A DNA stretch of 64,000 bases from Arthrobacter liuii (GCF_014639275.1 NZ_BMFW01000012.1:37828-101827); one strand, 5' to 3'. Shown: positions 1 through 8,508, numbered from the stretch's first letter. Translations and numbers: made by a program. The notes: generated by a model from the letters alone, not told the origin.

Positions 1-1
1 A

Positions 2-613
2 GCCATGGTTGCCGACAACGACCTCGCCGTCGGCCGCATCATTGACGGTATCTCCCACTCCAAATACGGCAAGGACTCCGCCGTGTTCGTCATGGAAGAT
101 GACAGCCAGGCCGGCGTTGACCACGTCGACGGTCACCGCCAGCCGGCCATGGTGTGGAGCCCATTCGCCAAGAAGGGCGCCGTTGTGAACAACTACTACA
201 CGCAGCTGAACATCGTCCGGACCATTGAACAGATCCTCGCGCTGCCCCCGATGACCCAGATGGACCTCGCCGCCCAGCCTATGTTCGACGCGTTCACCGA
301 CAAGGCCGACACCACCCCCTACACCGCCCAGCCCAACCAGATCCCGCTGGACACGCTGAACGGATCCCCCGCAGCAGCAGCCCCGGCCGCCGCGCAGCCC
401 GCCGCCCAGGCCTGGGCCGACTGGTCCAAGAAGCAGGACTGGAAAGGCCCGGACCGCGCCAACCCCGCCCGACTGAACCACGCCGACTGGTACGCCGCCC
501 ACAACTTCACCCAGCCCTACCCCGGTGAAGACAAGATCCTCACCCCCGACGAAGTCAACGCAGGAACCGCCCAAGCACCCGCGAAGGCCTCCGCAACCGA
601 CACCGACGGCTAA
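2..613 (+). CDS. alkaline-phosphatase-superfamily phosphoesterase, C-terminal part (5' end outside window)
   Basis: The reading frame is open at the window edge, so only about the last 200 residues are present. The motif EDDSQ followed by DHVDGHR matches the metal-binding end of the phosphoesterase/acid phosphatase family (the alkaline phosphatase half of YncE-type bifunctional proteins), which hydrolyses phosphate esters outside the cytoplasm. After about residue 115 comes an Ala/Pro-rich linker and a C-terminal segment ending in an acidic tail. A hairpin terminator follows at 655-692. Family assignment is good. Substrate and N-terminal domains cannot be judged from this fragment. It is the first of several secreted phospho-enzymes in this region. 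Confidence 0.8.
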   Translation, partial: AMVADNDLAVGRIIDGISHSKYGKDSAVFVMEDDSQAGVDHVDGHRQPAMVWSPFAKKGAVVNNYYTQLNIVRTIEQILALPPMTQMDLAAQPMFDAFTDKADTTPYTAQPNQIPLDTLNGSPAAAAPAAAQPAAQAWADWSKKQDWKGPDRANPARLNHADWYAAHNFTQPYPGEDKILTPDEVNAGTAQAPAKASATDTDG

Positions 614-654
614 ACAAATACCCCACACCGCCCGACTCAGCCATCCTGAGTAAG

Positions 655-692
655 GTACGCCCGGCTTCCCACCCATGGGAGGCCGGGCGTAC
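655..692. terminator. bidirectional hairpin terminator
   Basis: The arms GTACGCCCGGC and GCCGGGCGTAC are perfect 11-bp inverted repeats around a 16-nt centre. The hairpin sits between the stop codon at 613 and the end of the convergent broken gene at 714, so it can serve both. There is no strong T-run. Confidence 0.6.
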
Positions 693-713
693 CGTATCGG
701 TCCATGCTTAGCA

Positions 714-1126
714 CTACTGCGCAAGCCAGGTCAGTGCTTCCTGCTCGTCCTCGAAATACTGGACGGGGCAGCCGGGCCACGCGAGTCCGCGGAGGCTGTG
801 GGCGATGATCCTGTCTACCGGGGAGCGGCCGAGAAGGCGAACGCTGCGACCGTCGACGCCTCGCTGTAGAACGCGACGGCTTCCCTGCTGACCGACTCAA
901 CGTTTGTAATCTCAAGGAGAACGGCAACGGGGCTGCCCCTGGTGTGGGCCAGCACTTGGGTACTGGTCCAGGCCCCGTCGGCTTGGTTGATTTGTGCCTG
1001 AGGCTGGAGAACCAGTCGCAGGATACCGGGCCCGACCCAGGCGATGGTGACACGCGGGGTCGACTCTTCCACCTGCTGCCCAATGTCCCCAACCCTGTGG
1101 GTGTCAGTACATTCCCCAGATGCCAT
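714..1126 (-). pseudogene. STAS/DUF7793-like small protein, frameshifted
   Basis: An open frame starts at ATG 1126 and stops at 815, but similarity to DUF7793/STAS-like actinobacterial proteins continues in another frame down to a stop at 714. The first frame carries SVSREAVAFYSEA. After a shift near 831 the other frame reads GRSPVDRIIAHSLRGL, then PVQYFEDEQEAL. Adding one C to the CC at the junction (GCCTT to GCCCTT) restores a single protein of about 137 residues. Such proteins are small cytosolic STAS-fold proteins of unknown role. Either the gene is broken or the sequence has a one-base error here. Confidence 0.6.
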
Positions 1127-1279
1127 GACGCCTGCATTCAGCCTTGGCAGCCCCGCGATGAAATACAGACGGCTGCGTTCCTCAAGCCCGTCTGCATCAG
1201 GCCTTCAGACATGCTATGAGAAAGGCGCGTCAAGGTCGAGTATGTGACTCCCTCGCCGACGCCGGCACCTAAAAGCCAA

Positions 1280-1315
1280 AGCCCCGGGCTGGCTAAGGGT
1301 CGCCGGCCCGGGGCT
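1280..1315 (-). terminator. terminator of the PHP metallohydrolase gene
   Basis: AGCCCCGGGC and GCCCGGGGCT form perfect 10-bp arms. On the minus strand the hairpin is followed by a TTTT stretch. It lies just beyond the stop codon of the gene ending at 1332. Confidence 0.7.
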
Positions 1316-1331
1316 GGTATCAGCCTGGCTG

Positions 1332-2852
1332 CTAGCTTTTGCCGAGGAAGATAGGGTTGGTGAGGGCTGCCATCGGGCCGAGCAGCAGGGTGGTGCCCAT
1401 GTTGTTGCCGTTGCTAGGCGTGCCGTCCGCCATCGGGTGGCGGACTTCGACGCGCACATAGGCGGCGAGTTGGGCTGTTGTGATCCACTTATGGCTACCC
1501 TGCCCGGAGGCCGGGAGGGTGACCTGCTGGGTCTGGCCTTCGTCGGTGATGATGCGAAGGACGCCGTTCGGAACGCCGGCGACTTCCACGCTGACTGTGA
1601 CCGGCGCGTCAGGGGCGACGTCCAGATGCTCCCCGACGCCGGCTTTGCGGCCTCCCGCAGAGGCGGTGACGTCGAGTGAGATGCTGGCGGATTCGGCGAT
1701 CCAGCTGCGCCCGCTGCGGATGCCCTCCAGCACAGCGTCGTGGGACAGCGCTGCAGCGTTGACGACGTTGTGGGGCAAGCCTATGACCTGGGGTGCACTG
1801 TGCGCATCGCTGTTGCCCATCGCCGGCACCCACCGCCCGCCGGCCCGCACGGAATGGGCGAGCATGGAATCCCAGGTGTTGATCGCGTATTCATCGTCAG
1901 CGGTCCACGGCCCGGTCCAGACCTCGACGGCGTCGGCGTCGTCGTACCCGAATTTCCAGCGGCACGCGACATACGGGCAGTAGGGGTGCGCCGGCACGAC
2001 AAGCCCACCGGAGGCGTGAATGTGCTGCGCCTCTTGTTCGAAGCCTTTCTCACGGGCCCGGTAGCGCCAGTCGATCCAGTCTCCCGGCTCAATGCCCAGG
2101 GCCAGGTAGTGGCCATTGCGGGTAGTGACCTCCTCCCCGGTGAGGATGAGCAGGTCATCCCCGGCCAGCGGCCCCCACACACCGTGGGATGCCGGGGTGT
2201 TGTGGTCCGTGCTGATCATGAAGTCAAGCTTCGCCGCTCGGGCGCCGGCAGCAACCTCGGCCGGGGTCCGCTTGCCGTCGGAGTAGATGGTGTGCAGGTG
2301 GGCGTCGCCCCGGTACCAGCCGGCCCCCTTGCCCTTCACCTGCTTCGGCGGGTACTGCGGCTCGAACGGCTTGCCGTCGGGACCGTACTCGAGGGTCACG
2401 TTGACGGTGTAGTCCATACCCTGCTCGGCCACCTGGTAGGGGCCCAGCGCGATGTTCCAGGTGCCTTTGCCGACGGGACCGGGGAGGTAGCCGGGTGTGG
2501 CCTCGGCGGCGCTGATGAAGAACTCGGTCCGGAAACCACCGGACCAGCCACGGAAGCCCTTGCCGGCAAGGTCGGTGCCCTTTTCATCGAAGACACCGAT
2601 GTCGCAGGAGTTGGAGAGCAGCCCGGGAGTGACGCTGGGCTTGCTGTAACTGTAGGAGACGCTGATCTTATTGACACCGGCAGGCACCTGGACCGGCAGG
2701 TATACGAAGTCAGCTGCCCCGGGGTCCAGATGCCCGGTGATCGTCTGGGTCTTGCTGGTGCCCGTATCCGCGGCCGCGAAGGACATCGGCGCCAACGTCA
2801 CGGCAGCACCGGCCAGCGCGGCGGCCAGGAAACCCCGGCGGGAAGGGGACAT
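1332..2852 (-). CDS. CehA/McbA-family PHP-domain metallohydrolase, Tat-exported
   Basis: The 506-residue protein starts at ATG 2852 and opens with a twin-arginine signal (SRRGFLAAALAGAA, residues 4-17). An upstream in-frame extension to 2954 lacks coding character and would bury this signal. A beta-rich region (about 35-165) precedes the PHP catalytic domain: GDAHLHT (His185, His187), STDHN (Asp216, His217), TGEE (Glu240) and later AHP and NSDAHS motifs, all metal ligands of PHP phosphoesterases. CehA and McbA members cleave carbamate esters, but most relatives are uncharacterised, so the substrate (phosphoester or carbamate) is open. It is probably secreted. An inverted repeat lies 28-61 bp upstream of the start. 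Confidence 0.85.
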   Translation of the reverse strand: MSPSRRGFLAAALAGAAVTLAPMSFAAADTGTSKTQTITGHLDPGAADFVYLPVQVPAGVNKISVSYSYSKPSVTPGLLSNSCDIGVFDEKGTDLAGKGFRGWSGGFRTEFFISAAEATPGYLPGPVGKGTWNIALGPYQVAEQGMDYTVNVTLEYGPDGKPFEPQYPPKQVKGKGAGWYRGDAHLHTIYSDGKRTPAEVAAGARAAKLDFMISTDHNTPASHGVWGPLAGDDLLILTGEEVTTRNGHYLALGIEPGDWIDWRYRAREKGFEQEAQHIHASGGLVVPAHPYCPYVACRWKFGYDDADAVEVWTGPWTADDEYAINTWDSMLAHSVRAGGRWVPAMGNSDAHSAPQVIGLPHNVVNAAALSHDAVLEGIRSGRSWIAESASISLDVTASAGGRKAGVGEHLDVAPDAPVTVSVEVAGVPNGVLRIITDEGQTQQVTLPASGQGSHKWITTAQLAAYVRVEVRHPMADGTPSNGNNMGTTLLLGPMAALTNPIFLGKS

Positions 2853-2879
2853 GGAAACACTTTCGGCCTCGTGGGCCTT

Positions 2880-2913
2880 GCATGGTGAAGTCACCGATCG
2901 AGTCTCACCATGC
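2880..2913. promoter_or_regulatory. candidate operator upstream of the PHP metallohydrolase
   Basis: GCATGGTGA and TCACCATGC are perfect 9-bp inverted repeats with a 16-bp centre. The element ends 28 bp upstream of the metallohydrolase ATG, and a nested GGTGA-2-TCACC repeat overlaps its left arm. The position suits a repressor or activator site. The cognate regulator is unknown. Confidence 0.4.
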
Positions 2914-3055
2914 GGACTTAACCGCAAGCGACGCGGCGATGAACGTAACCCCAACGGCGATCATCAATTTGAGAGCGTCCTGGCATGTGCAGATAAGGCC
3001 TGCAACCCTCCGTTGCCTACTCGGAGATGCGCACGCAGTCCTAAGCATGCTTACT

Positions 3056-3232
3056 ATGGATGCAGCCGAATGCGAACGGCTGCCGGGTTGCGTCGGCGCC
3101 AGTACCATCCTCTGCGACACCGTGCTGGAGGCGGGCCGCTCCGTGTCCATCTTCGCCCCGTTCGCCGAGCCGGCACCCAAGCCGCGCCGGCGCCGGTTCA
3201 CCCTCCCGGACGACGAGGACCCATTCGCCTGA
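3056..3232 (+). CDS. short hypothetical protein or gene fragment
   Basis: From ATG 3056 (or ATG 3047) the frame encodes about 58 residues with strongly GC-ended codons and a basic-acidic C-terminus (PKPRRRRF, then PDDEDPFA). This codon pattern looks coding, whereas sequence upstream of 3047 in the same frame does not. It is followed 22 bp later by a strong terminator. No family is recognised. It may be the 3' remnant of a larger gene. Confidence 0.4.
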   Translation: MDAAECERLPGCVGASTILCDTVLEAGRSVSIFAPFAEPAPKPRRRRFTLPDDEDPFA

Positions 3233-3253
3233 GTCCTCGGAGGTCACGGCCAA

Positions 3254-3293
3254 AAAAGTAAAGCCCGCGTCACTCGACGCGGGCTTTACTTTT
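3254..3293. terminator. bidirectional terminator
   Basis: Perfect 17-bp arms (AAAAGTAAAGCCCGCGT and its complement) flank a 6-nt loop. There are A-runs on one side and T-runs on the other, so it works on both strands. It separates the short + gene ending at 3232 from the - gene ending at 3306. Confidence 0.85.
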
Positions 3294-3305
3294 GAGGCGG
3301 ACTGG

Positions 3306-3452
3306 TCAGACGCGCGACCGGCCTTGGACGAAGTGGATGATCAGGACGATCACCGCCACGACCAGAAGGATGTGAATGAGACCGCCGCCGATATTGGCCA
3401 GCAGCCCGAGCAGCCAGAGAACGGCGATAATGATGGCTATCCAAAGCAACAT
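3306..3452 (-). CDS. lmo0937/DUF5670-family small membrane protein
   Basis: A 48-residue protein starting MLLWIAIIIAVLWLLG, with two hydrophobic helices separated by NIGGG and ending in a short basic tail (QGRSRV). Start ATG 3452 is chosen because GAGGAG lies 6 nt upstream and family members start exactly here; the longer frame to 3518 is rejected. These tiny inner-membrane proteins are widespread in Gram-positives, sometimes stress-linked, with no established biochemical role. Confidence 0.85.
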   Translation of the reverse strand: MLLWIAIIIAVLWLLGLLANIGGGLIHILLVVAVIVLIIHFVQGRSRV

Positions 3453-3629
3453 TGGTATCTCCTCGTTCGTCCGCGGTTGGAAGTGCTGACCCGCCCGCTC
3501 TTCGTATGATGCGCTCATGCTACGGCACGAACAGGCTCCTCAACAGGACAAACGCTGAATCGTGCGGGTGCCCGGTGTGTCTGAGCGCACCCGGGCAGGG
3601 GAAAAGTCGTTTCCGCACACATACGGCCC

Positions 3630-4281
3630 ATGACTGAACTGCGATACATCGAGACCGAAGAGCAGTGGGATGCCCTGCCGATCGGCACGCTCGCCGGGTC
3701 GGCTACATCGAGCACGATGACAACGGCGCCGGGATCGACGAGGGGAAGAAGAAGATCACCTCCGCGTCGAGGGTGACTTCCGTGCCAATGTCGGGGACTA
3801 CATGCTGGCCGGCGGCAAATACTGGGCCGAGATCCGGGGCTGGGAACAGGGCGCCTACGCCGTGGACACCGCCGCCATCCGTGATGCGGCCACTCCGCCA
3901 TCGCAAAGTGATGCATCCGCCGAAGCAGCGGTCGACGAGGCAATCGCGGACTACAACCGCGCCTTGGACGACATGAACCGCATGTCCAGGAAAGACATCC
4001 TCTCCCCCGACCTCCAAGGTCCAGGCCGTTCTCCGGCAAAACGCATCATTGAAGCCCTGTCCGCCCTGGGCTGGGCTCCCGCGATGGAGTACCCGGAAGG
4101 CGTGCAGGTGTGGACGATCTCGGGCATCCCGGACGGCGGCCGCTCCGACGGAACCCAGGCGTACTTTTCCCTGCCGTCCCGTAAGGACGAGCACCGCTTC
4201 GACTTCCAGGACCGCGGCGACATCTGGCTCGGGAAGCCCACCGTCACGGTCAACTTCGAGGTCCCGCGCACACGGCTCTGA
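3630..4281 (+). pseudogene. hypothetical protein broken by two frameshifts
   Basis: ATG 3630 opens MTELRYIETEEQW and the frame changes twice before the stop at 4281. Continuity is clear: the frame reads GTLA, then with one C added near 3695 RVGYIEHDDNGAG, then with one G added to the GGGG near 3742 EDHLRVEGDFRANVGDYMLAGG, running on into the intact 3' part. The restored product is about 217 residues, soluble and acidic, of no recognised family. Both repairs lengthen a G/C run by one base. An internal ATG at 3802 could give a 159-residue C-terminal product. Confidence 0.55.
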
Positions 4282-4324
4282 TCGCTCGTTGCGTCAATTC
4301 CCCACGAATGTAGGGTTTTAGTGC

Positions 4325-4690
4325 ATGGACGCTGTGCGAGACCTCACCGTGGCCGAGGCGGTTGACGCCCTGGGCATCACCAGGGCGTCCGTTCGCGATT
4401 TGCTTCGCTCAGGCCGGCTGTCGAGCACCGGCAGGGCGGAGCGGGTCCTGCTGATCGACCGCAATTCCGTCGAACGCCTCGCGGCTTCCGGCACCCGGCG
4501 CGGACGCCTGGACTGCCAAGACAGCCTGGGCCGCGCTGCAGGCCGACATCACGACACTCAAGGACGCCGCCCCCACGGATAGGATCGCGGACGCCTTCAA
4601 GATCAAGACCACCGCCTCTCCGGTTACGGCGCCCAGGTCCAGGAGATGGTCCAGACACTCGTACAGAAGGCTGCAGCGCCGGCCGCATAA
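4325..4690 (+). pseudogene. excisionase-like helix-turn-helix protein, frameshifted twice
   Basis: The N-terminus (residues 8-55) is a MerR/excisionase-type helix-turn-helix: TVAEAVDALGITRASVRDLL followed by a wing-like RAERVLLIDRNSVERLA. Near 4505 the frame must change to continue as GRAWTAKTAWAAL, the tryptophan-containing motif that follows this domain in related actinobacterial proteins. A second change near 4621 gives YGAQVQEMVQTLVQ and the stop at 4690. The two shifts cancel, so first and last parts share a frame. As read, the ORF stops early at 4582. Function would be DNA binding; target unknown. Confidence 0.5.
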
Positions 4691-4714
4691 CCGGAAGCAT
4701 CCTCTACGGCTCGG

Positions 4715-4742
4715 GCCGGGCAACCCTCAGCGGTTGCCCGGC
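4715..4742 (+). terminator. hairpin terminator, copy 1 of a 41-bp repeat
   Basis: GCCGGGCAACC and GGTTGCCCGGC are perfect 11-bp arms, followed by a weakly T-rich tail. Nearly the same 41-bp sequence recurs at 6535-6575 beyond the purple acid phosphatase gene. Confidence 0.65.
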
Positions 4743-4812
4743 CTTTGTCGTGTCTGGGGCAGCACCAGGCCACCTGTCAGTTAATGCATCGTTCAGGCCC
4801 CATCGGTCCAGT

Positions 4813-4830
4813 GCTTCACCAGGCTTCACC
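4813..4830 (+). promoter_or_regulatory. direct repeat GCTTCACC upstream of purple acid phosphatase
   Basis: Two copies of GCTTCACC start 10 bp apart (4813 and 4823), about 33-50 bp upstream of the ATG. The unit resembles PHO-box half-sites (GTTCACC) of actinobacterial PhoP. The 10-bp spacing differs from the usual 11, so phosphate control is only a suggestion. Confidence 0.3.
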
Positions 4831-4862
4831 GACTCTTCCCGGCCACGGGTCAGACTGGCTCC

Positions 4863-6494
4863 ATGACTGACGACAAAGAAATCTTTCGTTCCGGGTTCTC
4901 ACGCCGCGGCTTTTTCGGCACCGCGGCAGTAGCGGGCGTCACAGCCGCCTGGGCATCGGCCACTCCGGCCTCGGCCGACGACAAAGCAAAGCTGCCCTCC
5001 TCGGCGGGTGATCCACTGACCACCCCGGTAGTGAACGGGCTGCACCTACAGTTCGGCGCCGATGCCTCCAGCGAAGTCGTCGTCTCATGGCACGCCCTGC
5101 AGCCGGTCAAGAACGCACGGTCAATGCTCGGCGAAGCCGACGGAAGCTACGGCCGGACCGAGGAGGCCGTGGAAACCAGCTACGTTGACGCTAAGTCCGG
5201 GCAAAAGGTCTACGCCTACCACGCCAAACTGACCGGGCTCGCCCCGTCCCACGACTACATCTACGCGGCGATCCACGACGGCGCGCAGGCGGAGTTCGGT
5301 TCTTTCCGGACCGGTCCGCGCGGACGCGGAAAGATCACCTTCACCAGCTTCGGCGACCAAGGCACCCCCACCCTTGGGAAGAAGGCCACCAATGCCAGTG
5401 GTGGACAGCAATGGGTCAACGACAACCTTGGCTCCCCCGCGGCCGGCGACATGCCGGCCGGAGTCGAACGCGTCCAGCCACTCTTCCACCTTTTCAACGG
5501 GGACCTCTGCTACGCCAACCTCTCCGAGAACCGCGTCCGGACCTGGACGGACTTCTGGGACAACAACTCGCGCAGCGCCCGCCACCGACCCTGGATGCCC
5601 GCAGCCGGGAACCACGAAAATGAGCTCGGCAACGGGCCCATCGGATACGCCGCCTACCAGACCTACTTCTCCGTTCCGCCGCAGCCCGGGCAAACAGATG
5701 TCACCCGCGGTCTCTGGTACTCATTTACGGCAGGTTCGGTACGGATCATTAGCCTGGCCAACGACGACGTCTGCTACCAGGACGGCGGCAACAGCTACGT
5801 CCGGGGCTACTCACAGGGCGCACAGAAGGCCTGGCTGGAGAAAGAACTCAGCGCCGCCCGATCGGATCAGAACATCGACTGGGTAGTAGTCTGCATGCAC
5901 CAGGTAGTCATCAGCACCGCCGGATCCTTTAACGGCGCCGACCTCGGCATCCGGCAGGAATGGGTGCCCCTCTTCGACAAATACGGGGTCGACCTCGTCG
6001 TTTGCGGGCACGAACACCACTACGAACGCTCCCACCCGATCCGCGGCCAGCAGAAGAACGCAACACTGACCCCCATCCTCGCGGATACCCGCAAGGACGT
6101 CATCGACACCACCAAAGGCACCGTCCACCTGGTCCTGGGTGGCGGCGGAACATCCGTAACCTCGAACCAATTGTTCACCAACCCTCCCGTATGCCGGGTC
6201 ATCACCGCCGTGGGCCAACCTGACCCCACGACGCACAAGCGTCCACCGGTCTATGTCCAGGAAGACGCCCCGTGGTCATCCCAGCGCGACGCCGCGAACT
6301 CGTACGGTTTCGCATCCTTCAGCGTTGACCCCGGCACCGAACCCGGAGGAACAACAAAGATCGAGGTGACCTACTACAACGTCACCGGCCCGCAGGGCCA
6401 GCTTGCTTCCTTCGAAACCTTTACACTCCAGCGGCCCCGGTCGGATTCACCAAAGAAGGCCGGCGCCGAGGAAAAGGACAAGGTCCACAGCTAA
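4863..6494 (+). CDS. purple acid phosphatase-like metallophosphoesterase, Tat-exported
   Basis: A 543-residue protein with a twin-arginine signal (FSRRGFFGT, residues 12-20, then a hydrophobic stretch to about 36). A fibronectin-III-like domain (about 50-152) leads to a calcineurin-type metallophosphatase domain. Purple acid phosphatase signatures occur in order: FGDQG (163-167), GDLCY (213-217), GNHE (249-252) and, near 380, GHEHHYERS. The tyrosine in GDLCY matches the charge-transfer Tyr ligand. It should hydrolyse phosphate mono- or diesters outside the membrane. It is flanked by two near-identical terminators and probably transcribed alone. Confidence 0.9.
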   Translation: MTDDKEIFRSGFSRRGFFGTAAVAGVTAAWASATPASADDKAKLPSSAGDPLTTPVVNGLHLQFGADASSEVVVSWHALQPVKNARSMLGEADGSYGRTEEAVETSYVDAKSGQKVYAYHAKLTGLAPSHDYIYAAIHDGAQAEFGSFRTGPRGRGKITFTSFGDQGTPTLGKKATNASGGQQWVNDNLGSPAAGDMPAGVERVQPLFHLFNGDLCYANLSENRVRTWTDFWDNNSRSARHRPWMPAAGNHENELGNGPIGYAAYQTYFSVPPQPGQTDVTRGLWYSFTAGSVRIISLANDDVCYQDGGNSYVRGYSQGAQKAWLEKELSAARSDQNIDWVVVCMHQVVISTAGSFNGADLGIRQEWVPLFDKYGVDLVVCGHEHHYERSHPIRGQQKNATLTPILADTRKDVIDTTKGTVHLVLGGGGTSVTSNQLFTNPPVCRVITAVGQPDPTTHKRPPVYVQEDAPWSSQRDAANSYGFASFSVDPGTEPGGTTKIEVTYYNVTGPQGQLASFETFTLQRPRSDSPKKAGAEEKDKVHS

Positions 6495-6534
6495 GTCCTC
6501 AGCTGGGCCACGAATAGAACATCCGCGCTTAGGT

Positions 6535-6575
6535 CGGGCAACCTTCACCGGTTGCCCGGCCTTCGTCGTCTCTGG
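6535..6575 (+). terminator. hairpin terminator, copy 2 of the 41-bp repeat
   Basis: CGGGCAACC and GGTTGCCCG form the stem (6535-6558), followed by a CTTCGTCGTC tail. It differs from copy 1 at 4717-4757 in 4 of 41 positions. Confidence 0.65.
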
Positions 6576-6692
6576 TGAGACGTCCAGCGCTTGAATTTCA
6601 CCCAGCTGCCACGGCAACATTTTTGCCCGGCCCATCACGCCGCCGCGCCTTTCTGCGTGAGCAGCCACGCCTCTACAGCGGAAGCTCGGGAT

Positions 6693-6735
6693 AAACCCCG
6701 GACAGCCCCTTGTATTAGGGGTTTCCGGGGTTTTT
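6693..6735. terminator. hairpin with T-run
   Basis: AAACCCCGG pairs with CCGGGGTTT around an inner CCCCT/AGGGG stem, followed on the + strand by TTTTT. It lies between the purple acid phosphatase gene and the end of a small - gene, so it may terminate either. Confidence 0.65.
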
Positions 6736-6784
6736 CGCTGGTTAAGGGCCCGGGCAAGATCTCGACGGCGGGAAACCCCGGAAC

Positions 6785-6985
6785 CTACTTCACTATGGAC
6801 CGGATGAAGTCCTGGTCCTCCCGCGATATGGCTGCTTCACCATGCTGCCCCGTGGCAAGGTTCTCTCCGGATTCCTTGGAGATTACTGCCGCGATTGTTC
6901 GTGGGAGTATCTGGCATCCCGGGTTGTCGACGAGCCACTGCTTGATGGCCGGGTCAAGGCTGCTCCAACGGTCTTTGAGGTTCAT
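6785..6985 (-). CDS. hypothetical 66-residue protein
   Basis: Starts at ATG 6985 with AAGGAGG 12 nt upstream, which supports it as a real gene. The product is small, soluble and acidic (MNLKDRWSSLDPAIKQWL at the start, EDQDFIRSIVK at the end) with no membrane segment or recognised domain. The pattern of charged and aromatic residues suggests a compact helical protein. No function is proposed. Confidence 0.6.
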   Translation of the reverse strand: MNLKDRWSSLDPAIKQWLVDNPGCQILPRTIAAVISKESGENLATGQHGEAAISREDQDFIRSIVK

Positions 6986-7468
6986 TGCAGACTACTGCCT
7001 CCTTGCTCTGACGGCAGAGCCCAGGCTCTGCAGCAGGCGCTTTGCCCGCCCAACCCACAAGTAAACCGCGGCATGGCAAAGGGTCACAGGGACTAAAGTC
7101 TCGATTTCGAGCCGAAATTTGAAGGACGTCTCATCGGCAGACGCCCTCCGCGTGCCGGAAAGTTGTTCCGCGCGCCACGCAGGGTGCAGTGCCACGCAAG
7201 CCATTGGTCCATTGGCTGCTGCGATCCACGCCGCCGTCCGGGCATCCACGTCGGATAAAGAGTGCTGCGTGCCTTGCCAAGCCCTTTTGTTACGCCCGCC
7301 ACCCGGGGTGTACGCCGAAGGTTCAGGGAACGGCAAGGCAGCCAAGGTATCATCCCCACATGACCCCCCGCTTCCAGGCTGCTGTTCCGCGCCCCACGGC
7401 CCGCACCCTTGCCTGTCCGGAGCGAAGCCGGACCCATGCCGGAGTCCAGTCGCGGACAAGGAAGTAGC
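6986..7468. other. 483-bp gap without convincing gene
   Basis: Between the start of the small - gene and the GTG of the polysaccharide deacetylase. Several open frames cross it on both strands, but their codons are not GC-ended like those of the neighbours (roughly half in 7090-7140) and no motif is recognised. It presumably holds the two divergent promoters, and may contain relic sequence. Confidence 0.5.
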
Positions 7469-8392
7469 GTGGAACCCAACGCGCCCCGGCATTTGAGCCA
7501 GGACGGCAAAGGCCCGGGCCGCAGGACGGTCCTCCTGGCAGCGGTGCTGACGCTGTCGGCCGCCGTGCCCGACCTGCAGCCGCATTCGAAGCACGTGCCC
7601 GAAGCGCAGGAAACTGCACCGGAATCCGGCGGTGATCCGGGGGACGATGCATCCGCGGTCATCAGCGTGGGCTCCCATGACGCATCCACACCTCCCGTGC
7701 CGCCGCGGACGCAGATCGTGGATACTTTCGGGAAGCGCCAGGCGCGGTACTGGGGAGTTGAGGCTCCCGGCGTCCTGACGCGGCTACCGCCCGGATCACC
7801 GGGCATCGCTCTCACCTTCGACTTCTGCGGCGGTCCCGGCGGCAGCGGCTACGACCAGGCGCTGCTCGACGCGCTGCGCCAGCGCCACGTCCCGGCCACG
7901 CTATTCCTGAATTCGCGTTGGATCACCGCCAACCCCACCACCGCACGGCAACTGGCAGCGGACCCGCTCTTCGAGCTTGCCAACCACGGGACTTCCCACA
8001 AGCCGCTGTCCACCACCGGCAGCACGGCCTACGGCATCCCCGGCACAAGGAACGCGGGGGAAGTCTACGACGAGATCATGCCGAACGATGGCGACATGGC
8101 CGGCATCAGCGGCAAGCGTCCCAGGTACTTCCGCCCCGGCACCGCGTACATGGACGACGTCGCCGCGGACATTCTGAGTGCGCTGGGGGTGAGGCCTGCG
8201 GGCTTCAGCATCAATGGCGACGGCGGCGCAACCTACCCCACCGCCGTCGTCGCCAAAGAGGTGGGAAAGGCCCGCCCGGGCGACGTGGTCATATGCCACG
8301 GCAACCATCCCGGCGGCGGAACGGCCGAAGGCGTGCGGCAGGCTGTGGACAAGCTGCTGGCAGCAGGAATCTCCTTCAGCCACCTGCCCTGA
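7469..8392 (+). CDS. polysaccharide deacetylase (NodB domain), exported
   Basis: GTG 7469 is preferred as start because AAGGAAG lies 4 nt before it, giving 307 residues. The N-terminus GPGRRTVLLAAVLTL (15-29) is a Tat- or Sec-type signal or anchor. The NodB domain (about 112-305) contains TFDFC (Asp118, a variant of the usual TFDDG), NHGTSH (His173 and His177, metal ligands), RYFRPG near 225 and a late VICHGNH motif. Such enzymes remove N- or O-acetyl groups from peptidoglycan, chitin-like or exopolysaccharide chains. The exact polymer is unknown. It sits alone on its strand. Confidence 0.85.
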   Translation: MEPNAPRHLSQDGKGPGRRTVLLAAVLTLSAAVPDLQPHSKHVPEAQETAPESGGDPGDDASAVISVGSHDASTPPVPPRTQIVDTFGKRQARYWGVEAPGVLTRLPPGSPGIALTFDFCGGPGGSGYDQALLDALRQRHVPATLFLNSRWITANPTTARQLAADPLFELANHGTSHKPLSTTGSTAYGIPGTRNAGEVYDEIMPNDGDMAGISGKRPRYFRPGTAYMDDVAADILSALGVRPAGFSINGDGGATYPTAVVAKEVGKARPGDVVICHGNHPGGGTAEGVRQAVDKLLAAGISFSHLP

Positions 8393-8508
8393 GGGCCACG
8401 CAGCTCCGCTGGCGGGCTGCGTGCTGATCCGATACGTTGACAGTGAAGCCCTGCCCCGCAGCGTTGGAAGGACCCCGGTCCGGCCGCTGCCAAACGTTAG
8501 GAACCCCC

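Noticed and set aside
1740..2888. 382-residue open frame antisense to the PHP metallohydrolase
   Set aside because: Shadow of the real gene, which has a Tat signal and PHP motifs.
6992..7678. 228-residue - strand open frame ending just before the small gene at 6985
   Set aside because: Its position would fit an operon, but codons in the part outside the deacetylase gene are only about half GC-ended and no family is recognised; its 5' part is antisense to the deacetylase gene.
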